Assembly (NCBI GenBank): GCA_040255525.1
Contig: JBDZVD010000006.1
Coordinates: 62,001-126,000 of the forward strand
DNA length: 64,000 nt
Direction of reading: 5' to 3'
DNA from: Rugosimonospora sp040255525
GTDB lineage: Bacteria; Actinomycetota; Actinomycetes; Mycobacteriales; Micromonosporaceae
The position numbers and the translations under genes were made by a program. A model generated the notes under the pieces. The model made no database searches. It was not told where the DNA came from and saw only the letters and a list, made by a program, of their open reading frames with translations. This document shows positions 26,737 through 35,695 of the stretch, in pieces; position 1 is the first letter of the stretch, and every line of letters starts with the position of its first letter.

Positions 26737-27393
26737 TCAGCCGGTCAAGGATGGCTCGGTGTCCTGGTCGTCCTCGTCGTGCTGGGCACCGAACGACCTC
26801 TTCGCCCGGTGCCGCAGGATCAGCGTGGTCACGATGCCGGCGACGATCGCGACGGCCAGCGCGATCCAGGAGAAGTTCTTCAGCCACCGGTCGGCGGCCT
26901 TGCCGGCCGCGTACACGGCGAACGCGGTGCCCGACGCCCACAGGATCCCACCGCTCGCGTTGGCCAGCAGGAACGTGGTGTACCGCACCCGGAGCGCACC
27001 GGCCAGCGGCCCGGCGAAGATGCGCAGCAGCGCGATGAACCGGCCGAAGAAGATCGCCCACGCGCCCCTGCGCTGGAAGATCTGCTCCGCCCTTGCCAGG
27101 TGCGGTGGCCCCAGGTGGTTGGGGAATCGCCGGCCCAGCCATTCGAGCAGGGACCGCCCGCCCCGGCGCCCGATCGCGTACCCGATCGAGTCGCCCACGA
27201 TCGCGCCGAGGCTCGCCGCGATCGCCACCCACCAGACGTTCGTGATCCCGCTCGTGGCCAGCAGCGCCGCGGCGACGAGGGCAGTCTCGCCCGGCAGTGG
27301 CACCCCGAGGCTCTCCGTGCCGACCACGATGGCGACCAGAGCGTAGATCAATCCCGGCGGCAGCGCCGACAGCCAGTGCTGCACGCTCTCCAC
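26737..27393 (-). CDS. DedA-family membrane protein
   Basis: A 218-residue membrane protein of the DedA/VTT (SNARE-associated) family, implicated in flipping of undecaprenyl phosphate or phospholipids and in membrane homeostasis. Hallmarks are the re-entrant region VGTESLGVPLPGETALVAAALLA (glutamates conserved), GDSIGYAIGRRGGR, and FFGRFIALLRIFAGPLAGALR with conserved arginines. The C-terminal tail is acidic. GTG at 27393 has AAGGGGG upstream, giving a usual family length. It is transcribed toward the 54-bp array and the helicase gene. Confidence 0.9.
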   Translation of the reverse strand: MESVQHWLSALPPGLIYALVAIVVGTESLGVPLPGETALVAAALLATSGITNVWWVAIAASLGAIVGDSIGYAIGRRGGRSLLEWLGRRFPNHLGPPHLARAEQIFQRRGAWAIFFGRFIALLRIFAGPLAGALRVRYTTFLLANASGGILWASGTAFAVYAAGKAADRWLKNFSWIALAVAIVAGIVTTLILRHRAKRSFGAQHDEDDQDTEPSLTG

Positions 27394-27633
27394 GGACCAC
27401 CCCCTTGGTCTTGGCAACCGTACCCCAGGCCGGCTCGCGGCCCGTCGCGCTCTCGCGGCGCCTGACCGGGCCTCGGCCGTCCGGTGGACGCCACCGTGAC
27501 GAACCGGTTCGACAGGCCGGAGCATTCGGCGCCCGAACGCGCGGGCCGGATCGGCGGGGCATACCCCGGCAACCGGCCCGCACACGCCGATGCCCGCGCC
27601 GGCGGCGCGGGCATCGGAACGTTTCCTGGCTGC

Positions 27634-27966
27634 TCAGCCCTCGAACACGCCGGCGTCGACCAGACGCTTCTCGGTCGCGTCCCAGCCGTCGCTCGGGTGA
27701 GCGGAGGCAAGCGCGGTGAGCTCGGCACGGATCTTGGCGCCGTGGCCGGCCCCCGCCAGCGTCCGGATCTCCTCGACGAACGCGTCGGAGTCGGTGCGCA
27801 GGTGGGCGGTCTTGCCGTTGGTCAGGTTGCGCACGTAGGCGTGCTTACCGTGGTTGAGAGGGATCAGGTACTTGAACTCGCCCAGCACGCTGAGCGCGCC
27901 GCCCGCCGCCCCGGCCTGGCCGGCGCGGACGGATGCGCGGGCGGTCTTCGAGGTGTTGCTCGCCAC
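27634..27966 (-). CDS. Small conserved-looking protein of unknown function
   Basis: A 110-residue basic, soluble protein. An alanine-rich N-terminus (MASNTSKTARASVRAGQ) leads to a compact core GEFKYLIPLNHGKHAYVRNL and HLRTDSDAFVEEIRTLAG, then a helical C-terminus ending DAGVFEG. The GTG start has a good AGGAGA binding site. Codon pattern and position support a real gene. I do not recognise a named family. Confidence 0.65.
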   Translation of the reverse strand: MASNTSKTARASVRAGQAGAAGGALSVLGEFKYLIPLNHGKHAYVRNLTNGKTAHLRTDSDAFVEEIRTLAGAGHGAKIRAELTALASAHPSDGWDATEKRLVDAGVFEG

Positions 27967-28300
27967 GCGAATCTCCTGCCACTACAGATCTCGGCCGGCG
28001 GCCGATTTCAAGAATTGGGGTGCGGGCAAGTCTACCCGACCCGAGCCGCAGGTCCCGGCTCGGTGCCGGCCTCCTGGCTGGCCGACATCACCGCTCTGGG
28101 TAAGCAACGGGTGGCGATCGGTGAATGTTCCCATCCGATCGGGGGCATTTCCGCGATTCACTGGCGCCCCTTGCGTCACAGCGGCATCATGACATCAAAC
28201 ATCGGGCCGACCAGGGGTTGGCCAATAAGGGACGCAGACTGACAAATCCGGTGCCAGGTCGTAGGGGAAGACGCACCTGGAGTTCCGGGGGAGGTCAGCT
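27967..28300. other. Divergent intergenic region with an interrupted inverted repeat
   Basis: A 334-base region between divergent genes, noticeably richer in A+T than its surroundings from 28080 to 28250. GTGAAT (28121-28126) and ATTCAC (28156-28161) form outer arms, with AATG...CATT nested inside them. It should contain both promoters and could encode a short structured leader RNA. No protein gene is supported. Confidence 0.35.
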
Positions 28301-28792
28301 GTGCCTACGCGTGGCGTCGTGTACGTCCACTCCACGCCACTCGCCGTGTGCGCGCACGTCGAGTGGGCGATAGCGCGCGTCCTGGACGCGCCCGTCAGCC
28401 TGCACTGGTCGGCCCAGCCCATCGAGCACGGCGCCCAGCGCGCCGAGTGCAGCTGGTCTGGGCGGGCGGGTACCGGGGCAGAGCTGGCCGCCGGCCTGCG
28501 CCAGTGGCCGATGATCCGGTTCGAGGTGACCGAGGAGCCCAGCCCGGGAGTCGACGGGCAGCGCTTCATGTACGTGCCGGGTCGGGGGTTGTTCGCCGCG
28601 GCGATGAGCGCCAACGGCGACATCATGGTGGGCGAGGACCGGTTGCGGGCGCTGATCGCCTCGGCGCGCGGACCGGAAGGGCTTTCGCATGCGCTGGACA
28701 AGGCTTTGGGTACCGCGTGGGACGCCGAGCTGGAGCCCTACCGGTACGCGGGCGACGGCGCACCGGTGACCTGGCTCACCCGGGTCGGGTAG
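28301..28792 (+). CDS. DUF3145 family protein
   Basis: A 163-residue protein conserved across Actinomycetes. The start MPTRGVVYVHSTPLAVCAHV and the CAHVEWAIARVL segment are typical of DUF3145; PVTWLTRVG is the usual ending. GTG at 28301 has GGGGAGG upstream. Function is unknown. The GH3 gene begins 13 bases later and is probably co-transcribed. Confidence 0.88.
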   Translation: MPTRGVVYVHSTPLAVCAHVEWAIARVLDAPVSLHWSAQPIEHGAQRAECSWSGRAGTGAELAAGLRQWPMIRFEVTEEPSPGVDGQRFMYVPGRGLFAAAMSANGDIMVGEDRLRALIASARGPEGLSHALDKALGTAWDAELEPYRYAGDGAPVTWLTRVG

Positions 28793-28805
28793 GAGCCCCC
28801 GCGCC

Positions 28806-30437
28806 GTGCCGGACACCGGTGGCGACCCTTCCCACCAGTCCGGCTCGGCGCGTCTGGCGCCGCGCGGCGACCCGGAACGGGCGGCCGCCGCCCTGGCCGC
28901 CGCTCTGTCCGAAGAGGACCTGGTCGGCCAGGTTCTCATGCCGTACGCGTACGGCAGCGAGGCCGGCACCGTGTCCGCCGCCTCGGCGGCCGGCAACCGC
29001 CGGCTGGCCGGCGTGGACACCCCGGCACAGCTGATCGAGCGGTACCGTCCCGCCGGCATGATCCTGGTCGGCTTCTCCGCCGGCGATCCCACCGCCGCGA
29101 CCAACCCAACCACCAATGTGGACAGTCCGGAACAGGTACGGCGGTTGACCGCCGCGCTCCAGTCCGTCGCGTCCACGTTGCCGGCCCGGGTACCGCTGCT
29201 GATCGGTACGGATCAGGAGTACGGCACGGTGACCCGGATCAGGTCCGGCATCGTCCAGCTTCCCTCGGCGCTCGCTCTGGGCGCGGCCGCCGATCCCGAG
29301 CTGACCCGCCATGCCTGGACGGCCGCCGGGACCGAACTGGCGGCGCTCGGGCTCACCGTCGTGTTCGCGCCGGTCGCCGACGTCATCCCGGACGGTTCCG
29401 GCGGCCCGATCGGGTCCCGTTCCTACGGTTCGGATCCGGCCGCCGTGTCGGTTCAGGTCGCCGCCGCCGTACGGGGCCTGCACGCGGCCGGGCTGGCCGC
29501 CACGCTCAAGCACTTTCCCGGCCACGGGCACACCGGCGCGGACAGCCACACCACTCTGCCGGTCCTCGCGCGAAGCCGGGCCGAACTCGACTCCGGCGAC
29601 CTGCCGCCGTTTTCCGCCGGCATCGCGGCCGGTGCGGATCTGGTGATGTCCGGCCACCTCCAGGTGCCGGCGATCGATCCGCCTGTGCCCGCCACGTTCT
29701 CCGCCGCGGTAGTCACCGGTCTGCTGCGCGGGCGGCTCGGGTTCACCGGTGTGGCGATCACCGACGCGCTGCGGATGGCGCCCGCGCGGCGGTGGCCGCC
29801 GGGCGAGGCCGCGGTACGCGCCCTGCTGGCCGGCAACGACCTTCTCCTGCAACCGCACGATGTGGCGGCCACGAGGCGGGGGCTGCTGGACGGGTTGCGC
29901 TCCGGCCGGCTTCCCGGCGAACGGCTCGTCGAGGCGGTGACCCGGGTTCTCGCCCTGAAGCTCCGGCTGGCCGGCGGGCCCGAGCCGCCACCGATGTCCA
30001 CGGTGGACAGCGCTGACCATCACGCCGTGGCACGGCAGGCGGCCGCGGCCGCGGTGACCGTCCTCAAAGGACGGTGCGGGGTAGCGCTCTCCCCCGGCCC
30101 GGTACGGGTCACCTCGTCGGCCGGCCGGGACCGGCAGCGTGCCTGGCTGACCGAGGCGTTGGTGGCCAACGGAGTGACCGTGGTGCAGTCCGGCGGTACG
30201 GTGGTGCACCTGGTCGGGTACGGGGACACCGAGCCCGACCTGTCGCGGGAGGCCGCCGTGACGGTCGGGATGGACCTGCCGTACCTGCTGGAGAAGGCGA
30301 CCTCGGGCACTCTGGTCGCCACCTACTCCTCGTCCCGTGCGTCCATGGAGGCGTTGGGCGCGGTACTGGTCGGACGGGCCGGTGCGCCCGGACGCTGCCC
30401 GGTACGGCTGTCGGAGCTACCCCGGTCCGCGTGCTGA
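28806..30437 (+). CDS. GH3 beta-N-acetylhexosaminidase-like enzyme (NagZ type)
   Basis: A 543-residue family 3 glycoside hydrolase. The NagZ-type catalytic histidine/aspartate dyad is in KHFPGHGHTGADSH and the nucleophile aspartate is in VAITDALRM. GTDQEYGTVTRI is the usual substrate-binding QE-GG region in altered form. No signal peptide is visible, so a cytoplasmic role in recycling muropeptide GlcNAc is likely. Residues 13-21 (GSARLAPRG) are encoded by a copy of the dispersed repeat at 28841-28874. The C-terminal 140 residues form an additional alpha/beta domain. Confidence 0.85.
   Translation: MPDTGGDPSHQSGSARLAPRGDPERAAAALAAALSEEDLVGQVLMPYAYGSEAGTVSAASAAGNRRLAGVDTPAQLIERYRPAGMILVGFSAGDPTAATNPTTNVDSPEQVRRLTAALQSVASTLPARVPLLIGTDQEYGTVTRIRSGIVQLPSALALGAAADPELTRHAWTAAGTELAALGLTVVFAPVADVIPDGSGGPIGSRSYGSDPAAVSVQVAAAVRGLHAAGLAATLKHFPGHGHTGADSHTTLPVLARSRAELDSGDLPPFSAGIAAGADLVMSGHLQVPAIDPPVPATFSAAVVTGLLRGRLGFTGVAITDALRMAPARRWPPGEAAVRALLAGNDLLLQPHDVAATRRGLLDGLRSGRLPGERLVEAVTRVLALKLRLAGGPEPPPMSTVDSADHHAVARQAAAAAVTVLKGRCGVALSPGPVRVTSSAGRDRQRAWLTEALVANGVTVVQSGGTVVHLVGYGDTEPDLSREAAVTVGMDLPYLLEKATSGTLVATYSSSRASMEALGAVLVGRAGAPGRCPVRLSELPRSAC
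28841..28874. repeat. Single copy of the dispersed element inside the GH3 coding region
   Basis: About 34 bases match the 54-bp unit of the array near 26.4 kb, with GGCTCGGCGCGTCTGGCG and GCCGCGCGGCGACCC. It is in frame, encodes GSARLAPRG on the plus strand, and reads GARRAEP on the minus strand. Confidence 0.85.
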
Positions 30438-30453
30438 GGCGACGCGGAGCCTG

Positions 30454-31893
30454 TCAGAGCGGGATGTTGCCGTGCGCGCCCCGGGCGGCCGGCGCACCGG
30501 CCAGCGCCTCGGCGATCCGGCGCCGGGTGCCGGTCGGTTCGATGACGTCGTCGATCACACCGATCTCCAGCGCCCGGTGCACCCCACCGGCGTTGTGGGT
30601 CTGCTCGTCGACCAGTCGCGCGCGCAGCGCCTCCCGCTCGTCGACGGGGGTGGCCGCGAGCCGTTTGCGGTGCAGGATGTTGACCGCCGCCGCGGCACCC
30701 ATCACCGCCACTTCGGCGTCCGGCCAGGCGTACACCGCGGTCGCACCCAGGGATCGGGAGTTCATCGCGATGTAGGCGCCGCCGTACGCCTTGCGGGTCA
30801 CCAGCGTCACCCGCGGTACCACCGCCTCGGCGAACGCGTGCAGCAGCTTGGCGCCGCGGCGCACCACGCCGTCCCACTCCTGGCCGACACCGGGCAGGTA
30901 CCCCGGTACGTCGACCACGACGATCAGCGGTACGCCGAGCGAGTCGCACATCCGCACGAACCGCGCCGCCTTCTCCGCCGATGCCGCGTCCAGGCAGCCG
31001 CCCAGCCGCAGCGGATTGTTGGCGACGACGCCGACCGTACGCCCGGCGAACCGGCCGAGCGTGGTGACGACGTTCGGCGCCCAGCGGGCGTGCAGTTCCA
31101 CCGGGCCGGCGTGACCCTCGCGCGGCGGGTCGAGCAGCGCGCCGATCAGCGGCTTGACGTCGTACGCGCGGTTCGCCTCGGCCGGCATCAACGACGACAG
31201 GTCGGCCCCCTCGGCACCGGCGGCAACGTCGGCCGGGGACAGCCGCCCCTGGCGGCCGAACAGCCCGGCGACCTCGCGCGCGGTACGCAGGGCCTCGTCG
31301 TCGTCCTTCGTGGTCACGTGCACCACACCGGACCGCCGCCCGTGCGGCTCCGGTCCACCGAGGCGCTCCATGTCCACCCGCTCACCGGTGACGCTGCGGA
31401 CGATCTCCGGCCCGGTCACGAAGATCCGGCCGGTGCCGCTCATCACGACGACGTCGGTCAACGCCGGCCCGTACGCGGCGCCGCCGGCCGCGGGCCCGAG
31501 TACCACGGAGATCTGTGGTACCCGGCCGGAGGCCCGCACCATGGCGGCGAACACCTGGCCGATGCCGTCCAGCGCGACCACGCCCTCGTCGAGCCGGGCG
31601 CCGCCGGAGTGCCACAGACCCACCACCGGTACCCGTTCCCGGACCGCTGCGTCGATGGCGTCGACGATGTGCCGGCAGCCCTCGCTCCCCAGGGCGCCAC
31701 CCATCCGGGTGCCGTCCGTGACGTACGCGAGGACCCGGCCGCCGTCGATCTCGCCGCGCGCGGCGAGCGCGCCCGATCCGTCCGGTGACGTCAGCAGCCG
31801 CAGCGTTCCGCGGTCGAACAGCGCCCGGAGCCGGGCCTCCGGGTCACGACCGTCCATGGTGGACTGTTCATTCGCTGCCGTCCTGGCGGTCAC
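30454..31893 (-). CDS. accD: Acyl-CoA carboxylase carboxyltransferase (AccD6/PccB-type)
   Basis: A 479-residue carboxyltransferase beta subunit that moves carboxyl groups from biotin to acetyl-CoA or propionyl-CoA, supplying malonyl-CoA for the adjacent fatty acid synthase. Crotonase-fold landmarks include GGALGSEGCRHIVDAID, GPAAGGAAYGPAL for the first oxyanion hole, and GYLPGVGQEWDGVVRRGAK and RKAYGGAYIAM for the second. There is no zinc ribbon, unlike E. coli AccD. GTG at 31893 has GGGAGGGG upstream. It is last in the cluster, 23 bases after fabF, an arrangement like accD6 after kas genes in mycobacteria. Confidence 0.9.
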   Translation of the reverse strand: MTARTAANEQSTMDGRDPEARLRALFDRGTLRLLTSPDGSGALAARGEIDGGRVLAYVTDGTRMGGALGSEGCRHIVDAIDAAVRERVPVVGLWHSGGARLDEGVVALDGIGQVFAAMVRASGRVPQISVVLGPAAGGAAYGPALTDVVVMSGTGRIFVTGPEIVRSVTGERVDMERLGGPEPHGRRSGVVHVTTKDDDEALRTAREVAGLFGRQGRLSPADVAAGAEGADLSSLMPAEANRAYDVKPLIGALLDPPREGHAGPVELHARWAPNVVTTLGRFAGRTVGVVANNPLRLGGCLDAASAEKAARFVRMCDSLGVPLIVVVDVPGYLPGVGQEWDGVVRRGAKLLHAFAEAVVPRVTLVTRKAYGGAYIAMNSRSLGATAVYAWPDAEVAVMGAAAAVNILHRKRLAATPVDEREALRARLVDEQTHNAGGVHRALEIGVIDDVIEPTGTRRRIAEALAGAPAARGAHGNIPL

Positions 31894-31916
31894 GGCGTCC
31901 CCTCCCGGTCGCTCGG

Positions 31917-33143
31917 CTACGCCTTCGTGAAGACCAGCACGGCGTTGTGACCGCCGAATCCGAAGGCGTCGTTGAGCGCGGCCGGGATCGTGAGCGATCG
32001 GGCCTTGTGCGCCGCGACCTCGAGGTCCAGCGCGTCGTCCGGGTCGTCCAGGTTGATGGTCGGCGGCACCACGTCGTGATGCACGGCGAGGATCGTCGCG
32101 ATGGACTCCACCGCTCCGGCCGCACCCAGCAGGTGCCCGTGCATCGACTTGGTCGCGGTGACCACCGGCTGGGTGCCCACCGCCTTGCGGAGCGCGTGGA
32201 TCTCGGCCATGTCGCCGACCGGCGTCGAGGTGGCGTGCGCGTTGACGTGCATGATGTCGCTCGCCGAGACACCGGCGTCGCGCAGCGCCGCGGTCATCGC
32301 CCGGATGATGCCCCGGCCCTCGGGGTCGGGCTGGACGATGTCGTACCCGTCGGAGGTCAGCGCCGCACCGGCGAGCCGCGCGTACACCTTGGCCTTGCGC
32401 GCCGCGGCGTGGTCGGCACGCTCCAGGATGACCACCCCGGAGCCCTCGCCGAGCACGAATCCGTCCCGCCCCTTGTCGAACGGGCGGGACGCGCGCTCCG
32501 GCTCGTCGTTGCGGGTGGACATCGCCCGCATCGAGGCGAAGCCGGCGATCGGCAGCGGGTGGATGACCGATTCGGTGCCACCGGCCACCACCACGTCGGC
32601 CCGGCCGGACCGGATGATGTCCAGCCCCCAGGCGATCGACTCGGCACCCGTCGCGCAGGCGCTGGCCGGGGAGTGCACCCCGGCCTGGGCCTTGAGCTCG
32701 AGGCCCACCCACGCCGCCGGCCCGTTGGGCATCAGCATCGGCACGGTGTGCGGGCTGACCTTGCGGGGCCCGGACGCCTCCAGGATGTCGTCCTGGTCGA
32801 GCAGCGTGGTCGCGCCGCCGATACCGCTGCCGAGTACCACGGCCAGCCGCTGGGTGTCCAGGCCGGTACCGGCCAGGCCGGCGTCCTCCCACGCCTCCCG
32901 GGCGGCGATCAGCGCGGCCGCCTCGGAGCGGTCCAGCCGGCGCAGCTTGACCCGGTCGATCCGCTCGGAAGGGTCGACCTTCAGCTGCGCCGCGATCCGG
33001 ACCGGCAGCTGCGCCGCCCACTCCTGCTGGAGCGCGGCCACCCCGGAACGGCCGGCGAGCATCGCTTCCCAGGTCGACGCGGCGTCCCCGCCCAGCGGGG
33101 TGGTCGCGCCGATCCCGGTCACCACGACGTCTGGCCTGGTCAC
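31917..33143 (-). CDS. fabF: 3-oxoacyl-ACP synthase II
   Basis: A 408-residue elongating ketosynthase that condenses malonyl-ACP with acyl-ACP. The nucleophile is C163 in SACATGAESI. H303 (VNAHATSTPVGD) and H337 (KSMHGHLLGAAG) complete the C-H-H triad and K332 is conserved. The start MTRPDVVVTGIGATTPLGG is typical. GTG at 33143. It lies 40 bases after the acpP gene. Confidence 0.96.
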   Translation of the reverse strand: MTRPDVVVTGIGATTPLGGDAASTWEAMLAGRSGVAALQQEWAAQLPVRIAAQLKVDPSERIDRVKLRRLDRSEAAALIAAREAWEDAGLAGTGLDTQRLAVVLGSGIGGATTLLDQDDILEASGPRKVSPHTVPMLMPNGPAAWVGLELKAQAGVHSPASACATGAESIAWGLDIIRSGRADVVVAGGTESVIHPLPIAGFASMRAMSTRNDEPERASRPFDKGRDGFVLGEGSGVVILERADHAAARKAKVYARLAGAALTSDGYDIVQPDPEGRGIIRAMTAALRDAGVSASDIMHVNAHATSTPVGDMAEIHALRKAVGTQPVVTATKSMHGHLLGAAGAVESIATILAVHHDVVPPTINLDDPDDALDLEVAAHKARSLTIPAALNDAFGFGGHNAVLVFTKA

Positions 33144-33183
33144 TCCCGACCCCCAGCGGTGTGCGGATTACGGACAGTCATCG

Positions 33184-33429
33184 TCACGCAGAGGCTTTCT
33201 GGATGTAGGTCACCGCATCGCCCACGGTCTTGAGGTTCTGCACCTCGTCGTCCGGGATCTTCACGCTGAACTTCTCCTCGGCCGCGACAACGACCTCGAC
33301 CATGGACAGCGAGTCGACATCCAGGTCGTCGGTGAACGACTTGTCCTCGGCGACGTCGTCCGGGTTCACGCCGGCGACCTCTTCGAGGATCTCGGACAGG
33401 CCGGCAGTGATCTCGTCACGGGTCGTCAT
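33184..33429 (-). CDS. acpP: Acyl carrier protein
   Basis: An 81-residue acidic four-helix carrier. The phosphopantetheine serine is S40 in DLDVDSLSMVE. ATG at 33429 is chosen because GAAGGGA lies eight bases upstream; the frame is open for ten more codons without support. Its place between fabH and fabF matches the Streptomyces fabD-fabH-acpP-fabF order, so it serves fatty acid synthesis. Confidence 0.96.
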   Translation of the reverse strand: MTTRDEITAGLSEILEEVAGVNPDDVAEDKSFTDDLDVDSLSMVEVVVAAEEKFSVKIPDDEVQNLKTVGDAVTYIQKASA

Positions 33430-33499
33430 GGGAGTTCCCTTCGTAGTGGGTTTGTTCATGGGATTGATGGGTTTACCGGGCCGGCGACCTCGCCGGTTG

Positions 33500-34477
33500 T
33501 CACGGGCAGCGGATGACCTGACCGGCGTAGGTGAGACCGCCGCCGAATCCGAACAGCAGTACCGGGGCGCCGGAGGGCACCTCGCGCCGCTCGACCAGCT
33601 TCGACAGCGCGAGCGGCACGCTGGCCGCCGACGTGTTGCCGGACTCGATGATGTCCTTGGCCACCACCGCGTTCTCCACGCCGAGCTTGCGGGCCAGCGG
33701 CTCGATGATGCGCAGGTTGGCCTGGTGCGGTACGAACGCGGCCAGGTCCTTCGGCGTGAGGCCGGCGGCCGCGCACGCCTTCTCGGCCAGGATCGGCAGC
33801 GACACGGTGGCCCAGCGGAACACGGTCTGGCCGCTCTGCTGGATGTACGGGCGCCAGCCCTCGATCGTGATGACGTCGCTCTTCTCCGGCGCCGAACCCC
33901 ACAGCACCGGCCCGATGCCCGGCTCCTCGTCGTCGGCGACCGCGGTCACCACCGCCGCGCCGGCACCGTCGCCGAACAGCACGCAGGAGGACCGGTCGGT
34001 CCAGTCGGTCACGTCGGACAGCTTCTCGGCGCCGATGACCAGCGCGTTGGTGGCGGCACCGGCGCGGATCGCGTGGTCGACGGTGGCCAGCGCGTACTCG
34101 TACCCGGAGCAGGCCGTGTTGATGTCGTACGCGGCCGGGGAGCCGATGCCCAGCTTGGCCGCCACCCGGGTGGCGACGTTCGGGCACCGGTCGACCGAGG
34201 AGCAGGTGGCGACGGCCACCAGGTCGATGTCGGCCGAAGAGAGCCCGGACGCGGCCAGCGCCTTGCCGGCCGCGGCGGTGGCCATGTCGGCGACCGTCTC
34301 GGTGTCGGCGATGCGCCGGGTGACGATGCCGACCCGGTCGCGGATCCACTCGTCGCTCGTGTCGACCATGCGGGCGAGGTCATCGTTGGTCAGTACGCGC
34401 GAGGGCTGGTAATGGCCCATTGCGATGATTTTCGAGCCGCGGGCCGGACCGGTGGGGCGGCTATGGTCTGCGGTCAT
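33500..34477 (-). CDS. fabH: 3-oxoacyl-ACP synthase III
   Basis: A 325-residue initiating ketosynthase that joins an acyl-CoA primer to malonyl-ACP. The triad is C123 (NTACSGYEYAL), H251 (VPHQANLR) and N281 (ESGNTSAAS). Actinobacterial enzymes often prefer branched primers, which fits the branched-chain-type E1 elsewhere in this window. The ATG overlaps the fabD stop in ATGA, so the two are translationally coupled. Confidence 0.96.
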   Translation of the reverse strand: MTADHSRPTGPARGSKIIAMGHYQPSRVLTNDDLARMVDTSDEWIRDRVGIVTRRIADTETVADMATAAAGKALAASGLSSADIDLVAVATCSSVDRCPNVATRVAAKLGIGSPAAYDINTACSGYEYALATVDHAIRAGAATNALVIGAEKLSDVTDWTDRSSCVLFGDGAGAAVVTAVADDEEPGIGPVLWGSAPEKSDVITIEGWRPYIQQSGQTVFRWATVSLPILAEKACAAAGLTPKDLAAFVPHQANLRIIEPLARKLGVENAVVAKDIIESGNTSAASVPLALSKLVERREVPSGAPVLLFGFGGGLTYAGQVIRCP

Positions 34478-35637
34478 GCGAGGTGTCCTCCGATGCGGGC
34501 GAGCGGCTGACCCGGCGCGACCGGGTCATCGTGGTGAGCGAGCCATTCGGTGAGCACGCCCGAATCGTGCGCGGTCACCTCGACCGGACCCTGGCGGGTG
34601 CCGATGTGACCGATGAGCTGGCCGGACCGTACGTCGGCCCCCTCCGGCAGGCTCGGCTCGGGCAGGAAGTTGCCCGCGGCGCCGGCGACCACGACCCGGA
34701 ACTGCGGCGTGGGCTCCGCACTGGGCGCCACGCCGTGGCGGGCGATGAGGTCGCGGGCGGCGGGCAGGTCGGCCGGGGTCTCGATCCTGACGATCTCGAC
34801 TCCGGGCAGCGCCCGCTTGACCAGGCCGGCGAGGGTACCGGACGGGGGAAGCTCGATCACCGCGGTCACGCCGAGGTCCGCCATGGTCTGCATGCACTGG
34901 TCCCACCGGACCCCCGCGACGACCTGGCGGATCAATCGCTGCACCAGCTCGGGACCGGTGGTCACGGCGGTGCCGTCCAGGTTCGACAGCAGGATCTTGT
35001 GCGGATCGCCGGGCGCGATCCCACCGGCGACGGCGGCCAGTTCCCGCTCGGCCGGAGCCATGTACGGGGTGTGGAATGCGCCGGCCACTCGCAGGGGCCG
35101 TACCCGTGCCCCGACCGGGGGCGTCGCCACCAGCTTGTCCAGGGCCTCGATGGCTCCCGCGGCGACGATCTGGCCCGCGCCGTTGCGGTTGGCCGGGTGC
35201 AGCCCGGCGCCCTTGATGCCGGCCACCACCTCGTCCGGGTCGCCACCCAGGACCGCGGCCATTCCGGTCGGCTCCAGCGCGCAGGCGGCGGCCATCGCCC
35301 GCCCGCGCACGCCGGCCAGGGCCACCGCCGCCTCCGGGGTCAGCACCCCGGCCAGCGCGGCCGCGCCCAACTCGCCCACGCTGTGGCCGGCGACCAGGGC
35401 GACGTCGTGCATCGGCAGGTGCTCGGCGGCCAGCAGCGCGGCCGCGACCAGCAGGGGCTGGGTCTTGGCGGTGTCGGTGATCTCCGCGGCCTCGGCCTCG
35501 GTGCCGAGGTGACGAAGGTCGATCCCGCTGAGCGCCGACCACCAGCGCAGCCGGCCCTCGGTGCCGGGCAGGTCCAGCCACGGGCCGAGGAAGCCAGGCT
35601 TCTGGGAACCCTGGCCGGGAGCGAGTACGGCAAGCAC
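34474..35637 (-). CDS. fabD: Malonyl-CoA:ACP transacylase with a lipoyl-like C-terminal domain
   Basis: A 387-residue acyltransferase; usual FabD proteins have about 310 residues. S86 in GHSVGELGAAAL and H189 in AFHTPYM are the catalytic pair. Residues about 313-387 are extra and resemble a biotinyl/lipoyl fold: LPEGADVRSGQLIGHI, then a GTRQGP turn and HDSGVLTEWLAHHDDPVAPG. The turn that normally carries the modified lysine has none, and no lysine occurs in the whole extension. GTG at 35637 has only a weak binding site. It is first in the cluster after fasR. Confidence 0.93.
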   Translation of the reverse strand: MLAVLAPGQGSQKPGFLGPWLDLPGTEGRLRWWSALSGIDLRHLGTEAEAAEITDTAKTQPLLVAAALLAAEHLPMHDVALVAGHSVGELGAAALAGVLTPEAAVALAGVRGRAMAAACALEPTGMAAVLGGDPDEVVAGIKGAGLHPANRNGAGQIVAAGAIEALDKLVATPPVGARVRPLRVAGAFHTPYMAPAERELAAVAGGIAPGDPHKILLSNLDGTAVTTGPELVQRLIRQVVAGVRWDQCMQTMADLGVTAVIELPPSGTLAGLVKRALPGVEIVRIETPADLPAARDLIARHGVAPSAEPTPQFRVVVAGAAGNFLPEPSLPEGADVRSGQLIGHIGTRQGPVEVTAHDSGVLTEWLAHHDDPVAPGQPLARIGGHLA

Positions 35638-35695
35638 GTATCTGACTGTCCCGGATGTCGGTACGTAGCGCTCGGGCGCGAGGCACTAAACCCGA

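Noticed and set aside
26324..27583. A very long minus-strand frame joining the helicase to the DedA region across the gap
   Set aside because: It exists only because the 54-bp units and the run of 100 N keep frame; the DedA gene and the repeat array occupy this space.
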